From an uncultured bacterium (GTDB lineage: Bacteria; Bacteroidota; Bacteroidia; Bacteroidales; Bacteroidaceae), in the NCBI GenBank assembly GCA_905215555.1, contig CAJMQU010000007.1, positions 66,988 to 130,987 on the forward strand: a stretch of DNA of 64,000 bases. Reading direction: 5' to 3'. The translations under genes and the position numbers were made by a program. The notes beneath the pieces were generated by a model. The model worked only from the letters and a program-made list of their open reading frames with translations, had not been told where the DNA came from and did no database searches. Below are positions 1 through 9,333 of the stretch, piece by piece (position 1 is the first letter of the stretch; the number at the start of each line of letters is the position of its first letter).

Positions 1-357
1 CACGGAAAATTTCACTGCCTCAGAAATGTAATTACCTGTTTTAATCACAGTTTCCCCGGTTGACAAGCCCATACATTCAGCTGGCGGCAGCACATAACTT
101 TTCCCTGTCTCCTTGTTATAAACATCCAAATCAGCCTGGGTACCAATAGTCAATGTAATCTTAGTATCCTTTTCCACCTTATCGGTTGCAGTAACAGTTA
201 CTCCCATATCAGTTGCACCTTCCACTGTAAGGGAAACTTTCGCAGAGTTTTCAGTTCCTGTAAAAAGAATGACATCCTGAAATTCAGCAGCTTCCTGACA
301 GGCTGCTAAAACCATTAAAGCCAAACCATAGAATGTATTTTTTAATATTTTCTTCAT
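1..357 (-). CDS. DUF1735 lipoprotein, C-terminus beyond window
   Basis: The ATG lies at 357-355 and the frame stays open to the window edge, so only the first 119 codons are present. The N-terminus is a lipoprotein signal peptide ending in a lipobox (LAAC). The next residues follow the DUF1735 pattern: VSLTVEGATDMGVTVTATDK, then a YNKETGKSYVLPPAECMGLS-type segment and an STGETVIKTG strand. DUF1735 proteins are surface or periplasmic glycan-binding modules found almost only in Bacteroidetes PULs. It lies 20 nt after the preceding DUF1735 gene on the same strand and is probably the distal gene of this PUL operon. The missing C-terminus could carry a LamG, discoidin or GH18 domain. Confidence 0.75.
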   Translation of the reverse strand, partial: MKKILKNTFYGLALMVLAACQEAAEFQDVILFTGTENSAKVSLTVEGATDMGVTVTATDKVEKDTKITLTIGTQADLDVYNKETGKSYVLPPAECMGLSTGETVIKTGNYISEAVKFSV

Positions 358-377
358 ACTACTATCATTTAAATTAT

Positions 378-1418
378 TCATTCAATAATATACGCATTAA
401 TCTCTGCCAGACATGTGTAATGAGAGGTATAAAAACTCCCCCAATATTCCTGCCCGGCCTTGTTGATTGTCAAACGGAAATAACGGGCATCTTTCAGTTC
501 CTCAAAGAACTTCTTACATTCAGCATTGCCGCCAAAAACCAGCTCATCTTGCCCGTAACGCCCAACTTCATTCCAAACAGAATTGTCGGTACTAATTTCA
601 ACAACCAATTCCGCAGGACAACCGGCTCCACTGCTTCTTGTCACATATTGGAAACCTGCCATACGTTTCACCTCACCCATATCTATTGTAATATAATGAG
701 GAGGATTAGGAGCATGGTTGGACCACTCCGTATGCCAGATGGAACCGTTATTACCATCAAGTACATTCGATGCCGGAGAATTTTCACCTGTTACTTCCTG
801 TGATGAGAAATCCACAACTTCCCAGTTAGTACGATCTGCCTTAGGCAAGCCATAAGGATCGTCCACAACCGCTACATGCAGATAAATCACACTCCAGTCA
901 GAACTTACTTTCATCTTACCTGTAACATTCATCAATTTTATAGGAACAAGATAGTCACCTATTTCCAAAGAATTAGCTTTTGCAGGATCCACAGTTATTT
1001 CAAGTTCTTTTTCCGAGCACATCTGTCCGGATTCAATCACTAAATTCTGACCGTTTAAAGCAAACATGCTTGCATCCAAAGTTTTACACTCAGTTGCATT
1101 CTTGGCATTGTATGCATCTATCAACGAATTATCAATTCCTAAAGTAACACTGGTCTCGCTTTTAACAGGAACCGTAGAACGTACCGGAAAAGATACAGAG
1201 CCTCCTCCAAAAGTGCCGAACAACGTTTTAGCAACTTTTATATCAAGCACATTGACAATACTGTTAACCATGTTCGATGATTGCGCTTTCACATACACCT
1301 TCCCTGTATCGCCTGGGAAATCATAAGATTCATCATCCAAACAAGATGAGAAAGATATGGCACATAACACCAAGAACAATCCTATGGATGTAAATTTATG
1401 TAAAAAAATATTCTTCAT
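378..1418 (-). CDS. DUF1735 + F5/8 type C (discoidin) domain lipoprotein
   Basis: A 346-residue protein with a lipoprotein signal (lipobox FSSC near residue 26). An N-terminal DUF1735 domain occupies roughly residues 40-185. The C-terminal half (about 200-345) resembles an F5/8 type C/discoidin fold, with the segments 'NVLDGNNGSIWHTEWSNH', 'HYITIDMGEVKRMAGFQYV' and 'DARYFRLTINKAG'. Such proteins act as surface glycan-binding proteins next to SusCD. It sits 21 nt downstream of the GH18 gene in the same operon, so it probably binds the same N-glycan or glycoprotein ligand. No catalytic motif was seen. Confidence 0.82.
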   Translation of the reverse strand: MKNIFLHKFTSIGLFLVLCAISFSSCLDDESYDFPGDTGKVYVKAQSSNMVNSIVNVLDIKVAKTLFGTFGGGSVSFPVRSTVPVKSETSVTLGIDNSLIDAYNAKNATECKTLDASMFALNGQNLVIESGQMCSEKELEITVDPAKANSLEIGDYLVPIKLMNVTGKMKVSSDWSVIYLHVAVVDDPYGLPKADRTNWEVVDFSSQEVTGENSPASNVLDGNNGSIWHTEWSNHAPNPPHYITIDMGEVKRMAGFQYVTRSSGAGCPAELVVEISTDNSVWNEVGRYGQDELVFGGNAECKKFFEELKDARYFRLTINKAGQEYWGSFYTSHYTCLAEINAYIIE

Positions 1419-1439
1419 AATATCTTATTTATACTGTTT

Positions 1440-2447
1440 TTATCTAATAGCCGGATTCTGAATCTGAATACCCTTTCTGAAATATTTATAAGGAGGATTA
1501 CTGTTGTAATCACGCTGGCTATAGAAAGCACCAAATCCACCTTTTTTTCCTTGAGTGGGATTCCAACGAGCCATACCTTCCAAAGAGGTCAATCTTTCTC
1601 CTGTTTCCGTATATTGGTTACCATCCGCTTCAGTAAAATCTACACCACCGGTAGCATAATAGTCTCCTATATTTTCAGTCACAATAAAACGCTCAGGACC
1701 TATTTTTTCTGCAATTTCATCATAACGGTTTTGTAAATCTCCCGCGCCCCAGCTTTGATAAGCTTGTGATACAAAATAAGTTATATATTCGTAACCATCA
1801 TCGAAAGGCCAACCGTCAACTATCAATATTTTTTCAGGATCTTTACCTTTTGGACCGATATGTTCTCCTAAATACTTGACGAGATTAGAAAAATTCTCAC
1901 CATACATCCAGTCACCGTGGATCTCATGGTCCAAGTCCAAACCATCCAAATCGTTGTCATAAACAGTCCTTAGCAAAGAATCTCCAAAAGCTTTAATTAG
2001 CGTCAATGAATCTTCCTTCGTTTCTGCCGGTAAATATTTTTCCAGCCATTTATTAGATCCAATACTAGGGAACAAAGGACGGACAAGTTTTACCCCTTTT
2101 ACCTTCTGGATAAACCTCATCTCTTCGTAAGTTTTAGGAGCGTAGAATGTATTCGGCTTTCCTTCTACATCGGAAGGAATACCTCCCCACAAACTACAAA
2201 TGTCCAAGCTATCGGGCAATCCAAGGAAACGATGTCCTAATGTATGCGGAGAAGTATAATCGGCAAACCACATAAAAGAAATCTGATGATCGGTAGCTTT
2301 GAAATCTCTCAGATTCTTATAATACAATTCACTATATGTATTCGGTTTCTGAATCTCAAGATTCTCTACGTCAGTATTACATGCTACCATCGCTCCTGCA
2401 AAAGCAGCAACAACGGATAATTTGATATATACAGATTTAAAGTTCAT
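1440..2447 (-). CDS. GH18 family lipoprotein, probable endo-beta-N-acetylglucosaminidase
   Basis: A 335-residue lipoprotein (lipobox VAC near residue 23). The GH18 signature DGLDLDHE at residues 168-175 is complete, so the catalytic acid Glu175 and the assisting Asp171/Asp173 are present. The size is that of a bare GH18 barrel, as in Bacteroides enzymes that cut the chitobiose core of N-glycans. It follows SusD by 23 nt and precedes two DUF1735 binding proteins, the usual gene order for N-glycan PULs. Activity on high-mannose rather than complex glycans cannot be decided from sequence. By contrast, the GH18-like protein at 35944-36957 has lost these residues. Confidence 0.82.
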   Translation of the reverse strand: MNFKSVYIKLSVVAAFAGAMVACNTDVENLEIQKPNTYSELYYKNLRDFKATDHQISFMWFADYTSPHTLGHRFLGLPDSLDICSLWGGIPSDVEGKPNTFYAPKTYEEMRFIQKVKGVKLVRPLFPSIGSNKWLEKYLPAETKEDSLTLIKAFGDSLLRTVYDNDLDGLDLDHEIHGDWMYGENFSNLVKYLGEHIGPKGKDPEKILIVDGWPFDDGYEYITYFVSQAYQSWGAGDLQNRYDEIAEKIGPERFIVTENIGDYYATGGVDFTEADGNQYTETGERLTSLEGMARWNPTQGKKGGFGAFYSQRDYNSNPPYKYFRKGIQIQNPAIR

Positions 2448-2470
2448 AAATTTGTCATTTAATACATTAA

Positions 2471-4087
2471 TTAATTATTCTTTTTATCCCACCATAAGGA
2501 AGTACCTCCGGTATCTTCGCCTCCCAACAGGGTTATAGCTTGAAGCACATTTGCATTGTTGTCTCTGTATTCAGTAGAGGGGAACGGAATACGACGTACT
2601 TGCTTTTCAGTGCTTATCTTTCCATCGCTCTTATTGATAGCTACCGGGAAGACCCTCGGATAACCTGTTCTACGGAATTCAGCCCAAGCTTCCTCGCCGT
2701 CCGGATAAATAGCCAAGTATTTTTGCGTAATGATACGCTCCAATTTTTTCTCGAAACCGGTTTCCTCGTCCCACTTGATCGTAATGTCAGAACTTGCCGA
2801 AAGGTTATTTCCCGGTGTAGCCGGATCGGAATAATTAGCGGGAACACTGGTATCATCACCCAAATAAGCCTCCGCACCGGATACGCCGGAAACTTCAAAC
2901 GAAGTGCGTACACCCGATTCGTACAGACTTTGTGCAGCGCCGTTCATGTTCCATCCTCTGATGGTACCTTCCGCACGGAGAAAATACATTTCGGACGGAT
3001 TCATCCATACCAGTTCATCCGTGGCACTTACGTTCAAATCGGAGAACAGACCGGATGAAGAATAGGCTTCACGCACTATGTTGATACCTGTACGTATGCC
3101 TGTATATTCACCGCTCTGGTTCTTCTGGAAATAAGCACTCATACGAGGATCGTTATATCCATTCATATAAGAATCCATCACCGCACCCATTCGTGCATCA
3201 AAGAACTCACCTATACTAATGATGAAAAGCGGATGACGATAAACGAAATCAGCAGTATGCTGCAATTTGGCTATCTCCGAAGCTTTCTCCATCACACCCA
3301 CAGGATGGGCAACCGCCTCTTCTGCCATCTGCTTTGCTTTGGCTTCGTTGGCATATACAATACGCATGGCCAGACGCAACTTCAGTGAATTGGCAAAACG
3401 AATCCAGCTTTCTACATTTCCATTGTAAACGAAATCGTATTTCTCCATCACCTTGACGGACGAATCTTTCTGATATAAGTCGTTGAGTACGTCTATGGCC
3501 TCATTCAGTTCATCGAAGAATGAATTGTAGATCACCTCCTGGCTGTCATACGGATTGTAGACTTCGCCGTTGCCGAATTTGGTATAGGGAAGCGGACCGT
3601 ACATATCCGTAGTTCTTGACATGGCAAGCACCTTGACAATGGTAGCCAAAGCTGCAATCTGAGGTTGCTGTTGCTCTTCCGCCTTTTTCGTCATCTTATC
3701 CCAAGCAGACATGATACCCACAAAAGCGCGTTCGAAAGCTGCATCCCTCCATTCAATGTCCATCTTGTAAGTCAAGTAGTTGGCTTGTCCGTACCACGTG
3801 CCGCATGCACCGGTATAACCAGCGAAAGAAGCACCAGCCAGATTATCAATCACCTGATAGACAGAACCTCCGATACCCGTACCGTCCGGATTCATCTGTT
3901 CAAGCACAAATACGTTTTTCTGCATCTGAACAAAGAATGAACCCGTATCCAGGTTGTCCCTGCTCAACATATCATCGGTGGCCTCATGCTGGTTTGTATT
4001 CCACTCTTCAAAGTTACCCATACATCCCGCCAAGGTCAATAAGCCACTTACACAGCCTATCAAAAACTTATTATAAAAATGTTTCAT
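2471..4087 (-). CDS. SusD/RagB-like nutrient-binding lipoprotein (SusD-like_2)
   Basis: A 538-residue surface lipoprotein with a signal peptide ending in a LAGC lipobox. Family marks include an early 'MGNFEEWNTNQHEATDDMLS' region, 'TDMYGPLPYTKF', 'ANSLKLRLAMRIVYANEAKA', 'YFLRAEGTIRGWNMNGAA' and a C-terminal 'WAEFRRTGYPRVFPVAI'. It should form the lid of the SusC transporter and deliver glycan to it. It starts 25 nt after the SusC stop and is translated from the same message. It is clearly paralogous to the SusD at 36983, supporting related ligands for the two PULs. Confidence 0.92.
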   Translation of the reverse strand: MKHFYNKFLIGCVSGLLTLAGCMGNFEEWNTNQHEATDDMLSRDNLDTGSFFVQMQKNVFVLEQMNPDGTGIGGSVYQVIDNLAGASFAGYTGACGTWYGQANYLTYKMDIEWRDAAFERAFVGIMSAWDKMTKKAEEQQQPQIAALATIVKVLAMSRTTDMYGPLPYTKFGNGEVYNPYDSQEVIYNSFFDELNEAIDVLNDLYQKDSSVKVMEKYDFVYNGNVESWIRFANSLKLRLAMRIVYANEAKAKQMAEEAVAHPVGVMEKASEIAKLQHTADFVYRHPLFIISIGEFFDARMGAVMDSYMNGYNDPRMSAYFQKNQSGEYTGIRTGINIVREAYSSSGLFSDLNVSATDELVWMNPSEMYFLRAEGTIRGWNMNGAAQSLYESGVRTSFEVSGVSGAEAYLGDDTSVPANYSDPATPGNNLSASSDITIKWDEETGFEKKLERIITQKYLAIYPDGEEAWAEFRRTGYPRVFPVAINKSDGKISTEKQVRRIPFPSTEYRDNNANVLQAITLLGGEDTGGTSLWWDKKNN

Positions 4088-4112
4088 TACTATCTGAATT
4101 TAATCGTTAACA

Positions 4113-7100
4113 TTAGAATTTCAAATTAACAGAGAAGCCTACATTACGAAGACTGGGCTGCATGAAATAGTCGATTCCTTGGAAATAAGTTCCCGTACTT
4201 GCAGTTGCTTCAGGATCGAAAGGAGCTTTGTTATAGAACATGATCAGGTTACGTCCAACAACTGATACATGCGCACCTTTCACCCACTTCACCCATTTGT
4301 TGATAGGCAGGTCATATCCCAAGGACACCTCACCCAAACGGATATTGGTTGCATCGTACACATACATGGAGCCGATACCGGAATTACCGCCACCAATCAC
4401 TTGATAATATTCTTTAGCCGGAATCCGTTCGCCGTTCACCAAAGCTCCACCCAGGTCGCGTGCTTCGGCAGAAGCCTTAGATACACCATACGCATCCAGT
4501 TTTGCCTGAGTAGCCGAAACGCCTACACCACCAAAACGACCGTTGATGACAAATCCTAAAGAGAGGTCTTTCCACTTGAAATCATTTCGCCAACCGATCG
4601 TGTAGTTCGGGTTCGCATTGCCTGCTTTCACAAAGTGGTCAGGATCGGCTACCACCTTTCTATCCGTAAGACCGACATAAATATATCCGTGGTCGTCCGT
4701 CTTCAGCGTGTTCACATAAATATCTCCCATAGAGCCTCCTTCTTTCAGCACCATTCTGTAACCGTCAGTTCCGCCCATGTTCATTTCCTTCATGGAAACA
4801 ACAGCACCGGTGGGGGTAACAGTTTCCGGCAAGAGTTCCTTGATCTTATTCCGGTTGATGGTATAGGTCAGACTGCTTGTCCAGTTCACCGGACCCAGAT
4901 CCTGGTCTAAACCCAAAGACAATTCGATACCTTTATTGTCAATGCGACCGGCGTTTACATAATATGAGGTATAACCTGAACCACTCGGAAGTGTAGGATT
5001 AAACAACTGGTTGTAAGTAGAAGACTTATACAGCGTTAAATCGAAGTTCACTTTATTACCGAAGAGTTTGGCATTGAAACCCAATTCATACGATTTCGTC
5101 TTTTCAGGCTTCAGATTCTCGTCAACCAAGTAAGTCGTAGTCTGAGGATATCCACCCTGTATCGGATAGGTGCTGATAGGGATAAAACGCTGAGGAGCAT
5201 TACCCACTTCACTATAAGAGAAACGTGCCTTTGCAAACGAAAGAACATTCGACTTGATAGGAAGCAACTCGGTCAGAACCGCAGAAACACCGACTGACGG
5301 ATAGAAGAAACCGGAATCCATTGACTTCGTACCGGCCAAAGCACTTGACCAGTCGTTACGTCCGGTCAGATCCAGATAGATTTTGCTCTTATAGCCCAAC
5401 TGTGCCGTAGCGAAAATAGCCTGTGTCTGGTCGTGATAACCGTCTTGTCCCATACGCAAAGAAGTCTTGTTCAAGTTGGCGTATGTAAACAGATTGGCAA
5501 CACCCAGCAATCCGCCACCTACACTGGAATAAGAATATTGCACGTCACGGATACTTGTACCTAATGTGAATTTCAAAGAGAAGTCGCCGATGTACTTGTC
5601 GATGTTCAGCATGGCATCTGCATAAATCTGTGTCGTACTGACCTCATCTCTATAATAAGCACCCGTGTCTGAACCGGTAAACAGGTTCAATGTAGAAGCG
5701 CTGTATTTCTTGGTACGTACTTCCTTGGTACCATCGTATTTCAAACGAGCAGAGATGTTCATCCAGTCGTTGATATCGAATTTCAGTCCGATACCCGTCA
5801 GGAAGCGGTCTTTGTTGTTATTGAACTTGTTACGTTCCGTAATCCAGTAAGGGTTCTGCATCATCATACCCTGGTCGCCATAAGGCCAATATTGCGTCTT
5901 GAAGTTACGTGAAGCGTTATAGCGTTCATAAGTCTGGTATTTCGTAAAGTCATCACCACGCGGGAACAGATAAATGGGTACCAACGGGTTGAAGTATTGT
6001 CCTTGAGACAACATGTTCTGTTCGTTGACACGCATATACATGAAACTCAAGTCCATGTGCAAGCGGTTGTTCAGCATATCGCTTGAATTGCGAACAGAGA
6101 AATTGTAACGACCCAGGTCGTTATTGTGGATAATACCTCTTGCATTCACCGTAGCAGCCGAGAAGTAAGTCTGGTTATGCTCGGAACCGGTAGAAAGGCT
6201 GATAGAATTGTTCACATTGTAACCGGTCTGGAAGAAATCGGCAGGGTCATAACTGGTAGGAGTTGCCAGTTTGTCTCCCCAGCTGGCATACTCTCCTGTG
6301 ATTGAGCCGTAGGTATTCTGAAATTCCGGCAATACGAAAGGAGAACTGAACGTTGTGCTATTGGAAACGTTTACTGAAAGCTTTCCTACTTCACCTTTCT
6401 TCGTAGTAACCATTACGACACCATTTGCCGCATCACTACCATACAAAGCAGCGGCAGCCGCACCGGTCAGTACAGAGATGCTTTCGATATCGTCAGAGTT
6501 CAGTGTGGCGATTCCGTCACCGGACTGGCCCATACCTGTGTACAGGTCGCTCGGCTGTGTAGAAGAGAGGTTAGGCAAGGGAATACCGTCTACCACGTAG
6601 AGGGCATTGTTATTGCCGGAAATAGACTTCGCACCACGCATCACCACTCTGGTACCGCCACCGACACCGGATGAAGCGGTATTAATCGTGACACCCGCAA
6701 TCTTACCCGTCAATGCATTCATGAAGTTGGCATCTTTCACCTTTATGATTTCAGAGGCTTTCACTTCCTGCACGTTATAAGTCAATGCTTTGGTTTCCTT
6801 CTTGATACCCAATGCGGTAACGACCACCTCACTCAAAGCCTTCGCATCATCTTCCAAGGTGATGTTCAGCTTACGGGCGTCAGTGATTGTCACGGTTTGT
6901 GTAGCGTAACCCACATAAGAGATCTCCAGCACATCCCCTTTCTTAACTTGCAGAACAAAGTGCCCGTCAATATCGGTAATGGCACCGACTGCTTCCGACT
7001 TTACTTTTACATTCACGCCAATCAAAGGCTCACCCAAAGCATCTTTCACAACTCCCTCGACTTGAATACGAGAATCTTGCTGAGTTGCCAGTGTCTTGTT

Positions 7101-7466
7101 GACCGACAAAATAATCTGTTTATCAACTACTGTATAAGCCACATCAGTTCCCCTGAAAATTTCATCAAGAATGTCAGTGATCTTACCGGACTTGTTCGTC
7201 ACAGAAACTATACGATTCGTTTGAATAGTTTTATCATTATAGAGAAATACAAAGTCAGACGTCTCCTCTATCTTGTTCAAAACCTGTTCAATGGAAACAT
7301 TGGACATCGAAAATGCCATTCGGGTTCGTTGCGCATACCCATTATTGGCAGGAAGCTGTAATATTACAGCAAAAAGCAGTATTAGACCAATCCTCATAGG
7401 TAAAGGAAGTTTTATTTTTAAGGTATATTTAAAGCATAATGCATTAAATGAATGATTATTTTTCAT
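4113..7466 (-). CDS. SusC/RagA-type TonB-dependent outer-membrane transporter with STN domain
   Basis: A 1117-residue protein. Following the N-terminal signal anchor there is an STN (secretin/TonB N-terminal) signalling domain (about 45-125, 'VSIEQVLNKIEETSDFVFLY'). Next come a carboxypeptidase-D-like domain ('VEGVVKDALGEPLIGVNVKV'), a TonB plug ('VVTALGIKKETKALTYNVQ', 'LYVVDGIPL', 'LYGSDAANGVVMVTTKKG') and a 22-strand-type barrel ending in an aromatic residue (KF). The STN domain implies transport-coupled signalling to the FecR-like anti-sigma factor at 7652 and the ECF sigma factor at 8756. The ATG at 7466 is followed by a basic, hydrophobic leader. Confidence 0.94.
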   Translation of the reverse strand: MKNNHSFNALCFKYTLKIKLPLPMRIGLILLFAVILQLPANNGYAQRTRMAFSMSNVSIEQVLNKIEETSDFVFLYNDKTIQTNRIVSVTNKSGKITDILDEIFRGTDVAYTVVDKQIILSVNKTLATQQDSRIQVEGVVKDALGEPLIGVNVKVKSEAVGAITDIDGHFVLQVKKGDVLEISYVGYATQTVTITDARKLNITLEDDAKALSEVVVTALGIKKETKALTYNVQEVKASEIIKVKDANFMNALTGKIAGVTINTASSGVGGGTRVVMRGAKSISGNNNALYVVDGIPLPNLSSTQPSDLYTGMGQSGDGIATLNSDDIESISVLTGAAAAALYGSDAANGVVMVTTKKGEVGKLSVNVSNSTTFSSPFVLPEFQNTYGSITGEYASWGDKLATPTSYDPADFFQTGYNVNNSISLSTGSEHNQTYFSAATVNARGIIHNNDLGRYNFSVRNSSDMLNNRLHMDLSFMYMRVNEQNMLSQGQYFNPLVPIYLFPRGDDFTKYQTYERYNASRNFKTQYWPYGDQGMMMQNPYWITERNKFNNNKDRFLTGIGLKFDINDWMNISARLKYDGTKEVRTKKYSASTLNLFTGSDTGAYYRDEVSTTQIYADAMLNIDKYIGDFSLKFTLGTSIRDVQYSYSSVGGGLLGVANLFTYANLNKTSLRMGQDGYHDQTQAIFATAQLGYKSKIYLDLTGRNDWSSALAGTKSMDSGFFYPSVGVSAVLTELLPIKSNVLSFAKARFSYSEVGNAPQRFIPISTYPIQGGYPQTTTYLVDENLKPEKTKSYELGFNAKLFGNKVNFDLTLYKSSTYNQLFNPTLPSGSGYTSYYVNAGRIDNKGIELSLGLDQDLGPVNWTSSLTYTINRNKIKELLPETVTPTGAVVSMKEMNMGGTDGYRMVLKEGGSMGDIYVNTLKTDDHGYIYVGLTDRKVVADPDHFVKAGNANPNYTIGWRNDFKWKDLSLGFVINGRFGGVGVSATQAKLDAYGVSKASAEARDLGGALVNGERIPAKEYYQVIGGGNSGIGSMYVYDATNIRLGEVSLGYDLPINKWVKWVKGAHVSVVGRNLIMFYNKAPFDPEATASTGTYFQGIDYFMQPSLRNVGFSVNLKF

Positions 7467-7606
7467 ACATTTGCGGTTAACTAAAGTTTATTACTCAATG
7501 AACTAAGGTTTGATTCCCGGTTAGCGTTTGCGAGACTCTTTGCCGCGAATCTTAAAATTTCTTGGAAGGAGGCTGTGGGGACAGCTTTCTTCCTTTTTTC
7601 TTTTTC
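7466..7606 (+). ncRNA. Candidate antisense sRNA opposite the susC 5' leader
   Basis: This is inference from two sequence signals. A Bacteroides -7 box TACATTTG lies on the plus strand at 7466-7473, with no convincing -33 box. About 90 nt further a GC-rich hairpin (7564-7593) runs into TTTTTTCTTTTT. No plus-strand gene exists here, so a transcript of roughly 125 nt would be antisense to the leader between anti-sigma and susC. Bacteroides PULs with sigma/anti-sigma genes are known to carry such repressive cis-antisense RNAs (DonS type) in this same position. RNA evidence is absent. Confidence 0.4.
7564..7605 (+). terminator. Intrinsic terminator better formed in plus-strand RNA
   Basis: The 13-nt arms GGAAGGAGGCTGT and ACAGCTTTCTTCC flank a GGGG loop and are followed by T6-C-T5. 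Plus-strand RNA can pair all 13 positions using two G-U wobbles. Minus-strand RNA would instead have A-C mismatches in the middle and no T-tract. The orientation is therefore opposite to the flanking PUL genes, which is the main argument for the antisense transcript. Confidence 0.6.
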
Positions 7607-7651
7607 ACTTCTTTGTACTATATCATAGGCTTTTCGGTTTTTAAAAGGTTA

Positions 7652-8572
7652 CTAATATAAATTGACTATAATTTTGGGTTTTGTAAAAGTAGCATCTGCC
7701 TGCTGTGCCGCATCTTCCACTTTCCACTTCAGTGCCGCCGATTTTGCCAGATAATCCAAAATCTGCGGCAAAGTTTCGTTACGGAAGGTAGCCCGGTATC
7801 TATATTCTTTTCCTGACCTATTGTTAAACTGAATATCGACATTAAAATGCCGCGATAAACGCTTGAAGATTTCTTCCAGCGATGCATTTCTAAATATCAA
7901 CTTACCATCTTTCCAAGCTACCTTCTCGTAAACGTCCACTTTACTTTTTATCCACTCCTGACTTTGTTTCTCATAATGTAACTGTTCACCAGGCAACAAT
8001 GCCATCGTCTCCCGATTGGGGGTGATTACATTTACTTTACCTCTTTCCAACACAGTTTCTATACAGTCATCCTCTTCATAAGCAGCTACATTGAACTTCG
8101 TTCCGTATACGTATATGCTCAATCCGCCCGATGTGTTTACATAAAAAGGACGTTCCCTGTCGGCCTCAACTTCGAAATATGCTTCACCTTTCAATTCTAC
8201 GTTCCGGTTGTCATTCCGGAAAACAGTCGGATAGCGCAGGGTACTGCCGGCATTCAGCCACACCACGGAGTGATCGGGGAGTTCATAACGTATCACTGAA
8301 CCCATGGCTGCCGTTACTTCGGCATATTTCTCGTCTTCTACCGGTTTATGAAAATACAAGTATCCCAAAGTCAACGAAGCCAGCAGCAACGGTAACGTCA
8401 GAAACGCCGCATAACGCATGCACTGATTATAAATCATCTTCCGTCGGCTGTTCTTCATTTTCTGTTGCATCCGCCGGTAAGCATACTGCACATCGATAGA
8501 TTCTATTTCCTTAATATCATCTCCCAATGCCTGCGCTCTCCGTAGTAATGATTCGGGATTCAAATTTTCCAT
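7652..8572 (-). CDS. FecR-family anti-sigma factor
   Basis: A 306-residue protein with a cytoplasmic N-terminus, one membrane span near residues 53-73 ('YAAFLTLPLLLASLTLGYLY') and a periplasmic FecR domain ('YELPDHSVVWLNAGSTLRYP', 'GEAYFEVEADRERPFYVNTS', 'VNVITPNRETMALLPGEQL'). A C-terminal DUF4974-like region ends it ('NASLEEIFKRLSRHFNVDIQ'). It would hold the ECF sigma factor inactive until SusC signals substrate. It is transcribed toward susC (185 nt gap) but divergently from its sigma gene at 8756, unlike the tandem pair at 44476-46072. Confidence 0.92.
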   Translation of the reverse strand: MENLNPESLLRRAQALGDDIKEIESIDVQYAYRRMQQKMKNSRRKMIYNQCMRYAAFLTLPLLLASLTLGYLYFHKPVEDEKYAEVTAAMGSVIRYELPDHSVVWLNAGSTLRYPTVFRNDNRNVELKGEAYFEVEADRERPFYVNTSGGLSIYVYGTKFNVAAYEEDDCIETVLERGKVNVITPNRETMALLPGEQLHYEKQSQEWIKSKVDVYEKVAWKDGKLIFRNASLEEIFKRLSRHFNVDIQFNNRSGKEYRYRATFRNETLPQILDYLAKSAALKWKVEDAAQQADATFTKPKIIVNLY

Positions 8573-8714
8573 AATTTCTGTTCAAAAAGTGTGTTTATAA
8601 TTGCAATTATATATATAGTACAATTGAGTTTTTCAAAAGGGACAGGCAAAATGATATTTTTTTTCGTTCCGACAATAAAAAGAAGAAAACGGCTGTTATG
8701 TGGCTTTCTTATTA

Positions 8715-8722
8715 TATATTTG
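8715..8722 (+). promoter_or_regulatory. -7 box for ECF sigma gene
   Basis: TATATTTG matches the Bacteroides TAnnTTTG -7 element 33 nt before the sigma gene start. No good -33 TTTG was found at the expected distance, so the promoter may be weak or activator-dependent. Confidence 0.45.
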
Positions 8723-8755
8723 CCCATCTAAAACGATTCACTAAATCTAAATAAT

Positions 8756-9319
8756 ATGAAAATATCTTTCTTGGAACACGATAAGGAGCAGGCTTTCAAG
8801 CAACTTTATGAGGAGTACTATGCACCTTTCTGTCTGTATGCAAAGAGATTTATAGAAAATAAAGAAGCACGCGAAGATATTGTTTCCGATGTATTTACTT
8901 CACTATGGAATAAAATAGAAACTTTTGAGATAGACTCTGATACCACATTAGGCTATATTAAGATGTGTGTAAAAAACAGTTGCCTGAATTTCCTAAAACA
9001 TCAGGAGTACGAATGGAATTATGCGGAAATAATCCGCAAAAAGACCCCTGTCTACGAAACCGAATCGGACAGCGTATATACATTGGATGAGCTTTACCGG
9101 ATGCTGTATGAAACCCTGAACAAACTTCCTGATAATTACCGTACCGTCTTTATCGAAAGTTTCTTCAAAGGGAAAACCCATACAGAAATTGCAGAAGAGT
9201 TGAATCTCAGTGTGAAATCCGTCAACCGCTATAAACAAAAAACTATAGAATTGCTTCGCAATGAGTTGAAGGATTATTTACCTCTCCTACTCTTATTTAT
9301 CGCTTCTGGAAGAGCATAA
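8756..9319 (+). CDS. ECF RNA polymerase sigma-70 factor (Bacteroides PUL type)
   Basis: A 187-residue ECF sigma factor. Region 2 is at about residues 14-80 ('QLYEEYYAPFCLYAKRFI', 'AREDIVSDVFTSLWN'). Region 4 is at about 117-170 ('LNKLPDNYRTVFIESFFKGK', 'THTEIAEELNLSVKSVNRYK'). It should direct transcription of the adjacent susC operon when released by the FecR-like protein at 7652. It is divergent from the anti-sigma gene and converges on the AAA-ATPase gene with only 14 nt between stops. Confidence 0.93.
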   Translation: MKISFLEHDKEQAFKQLYEEYYAPFCLYAKRFIENKEAREDIVSDVFTSLWNKIETFEIDSDTTLGYIKMCVKNSCLNFLKHQEYEWNYAEIIRKKTPVYETESDSVYTLDELYRMLYETLNKLPDNYRTVFIESFFKGKTHTEIAEELNLSVKSVNRYKQKTIELLRNELKDYLPLLLLFIASGRA

Positions 9320-9333
9320 GAGCACACACCGGA

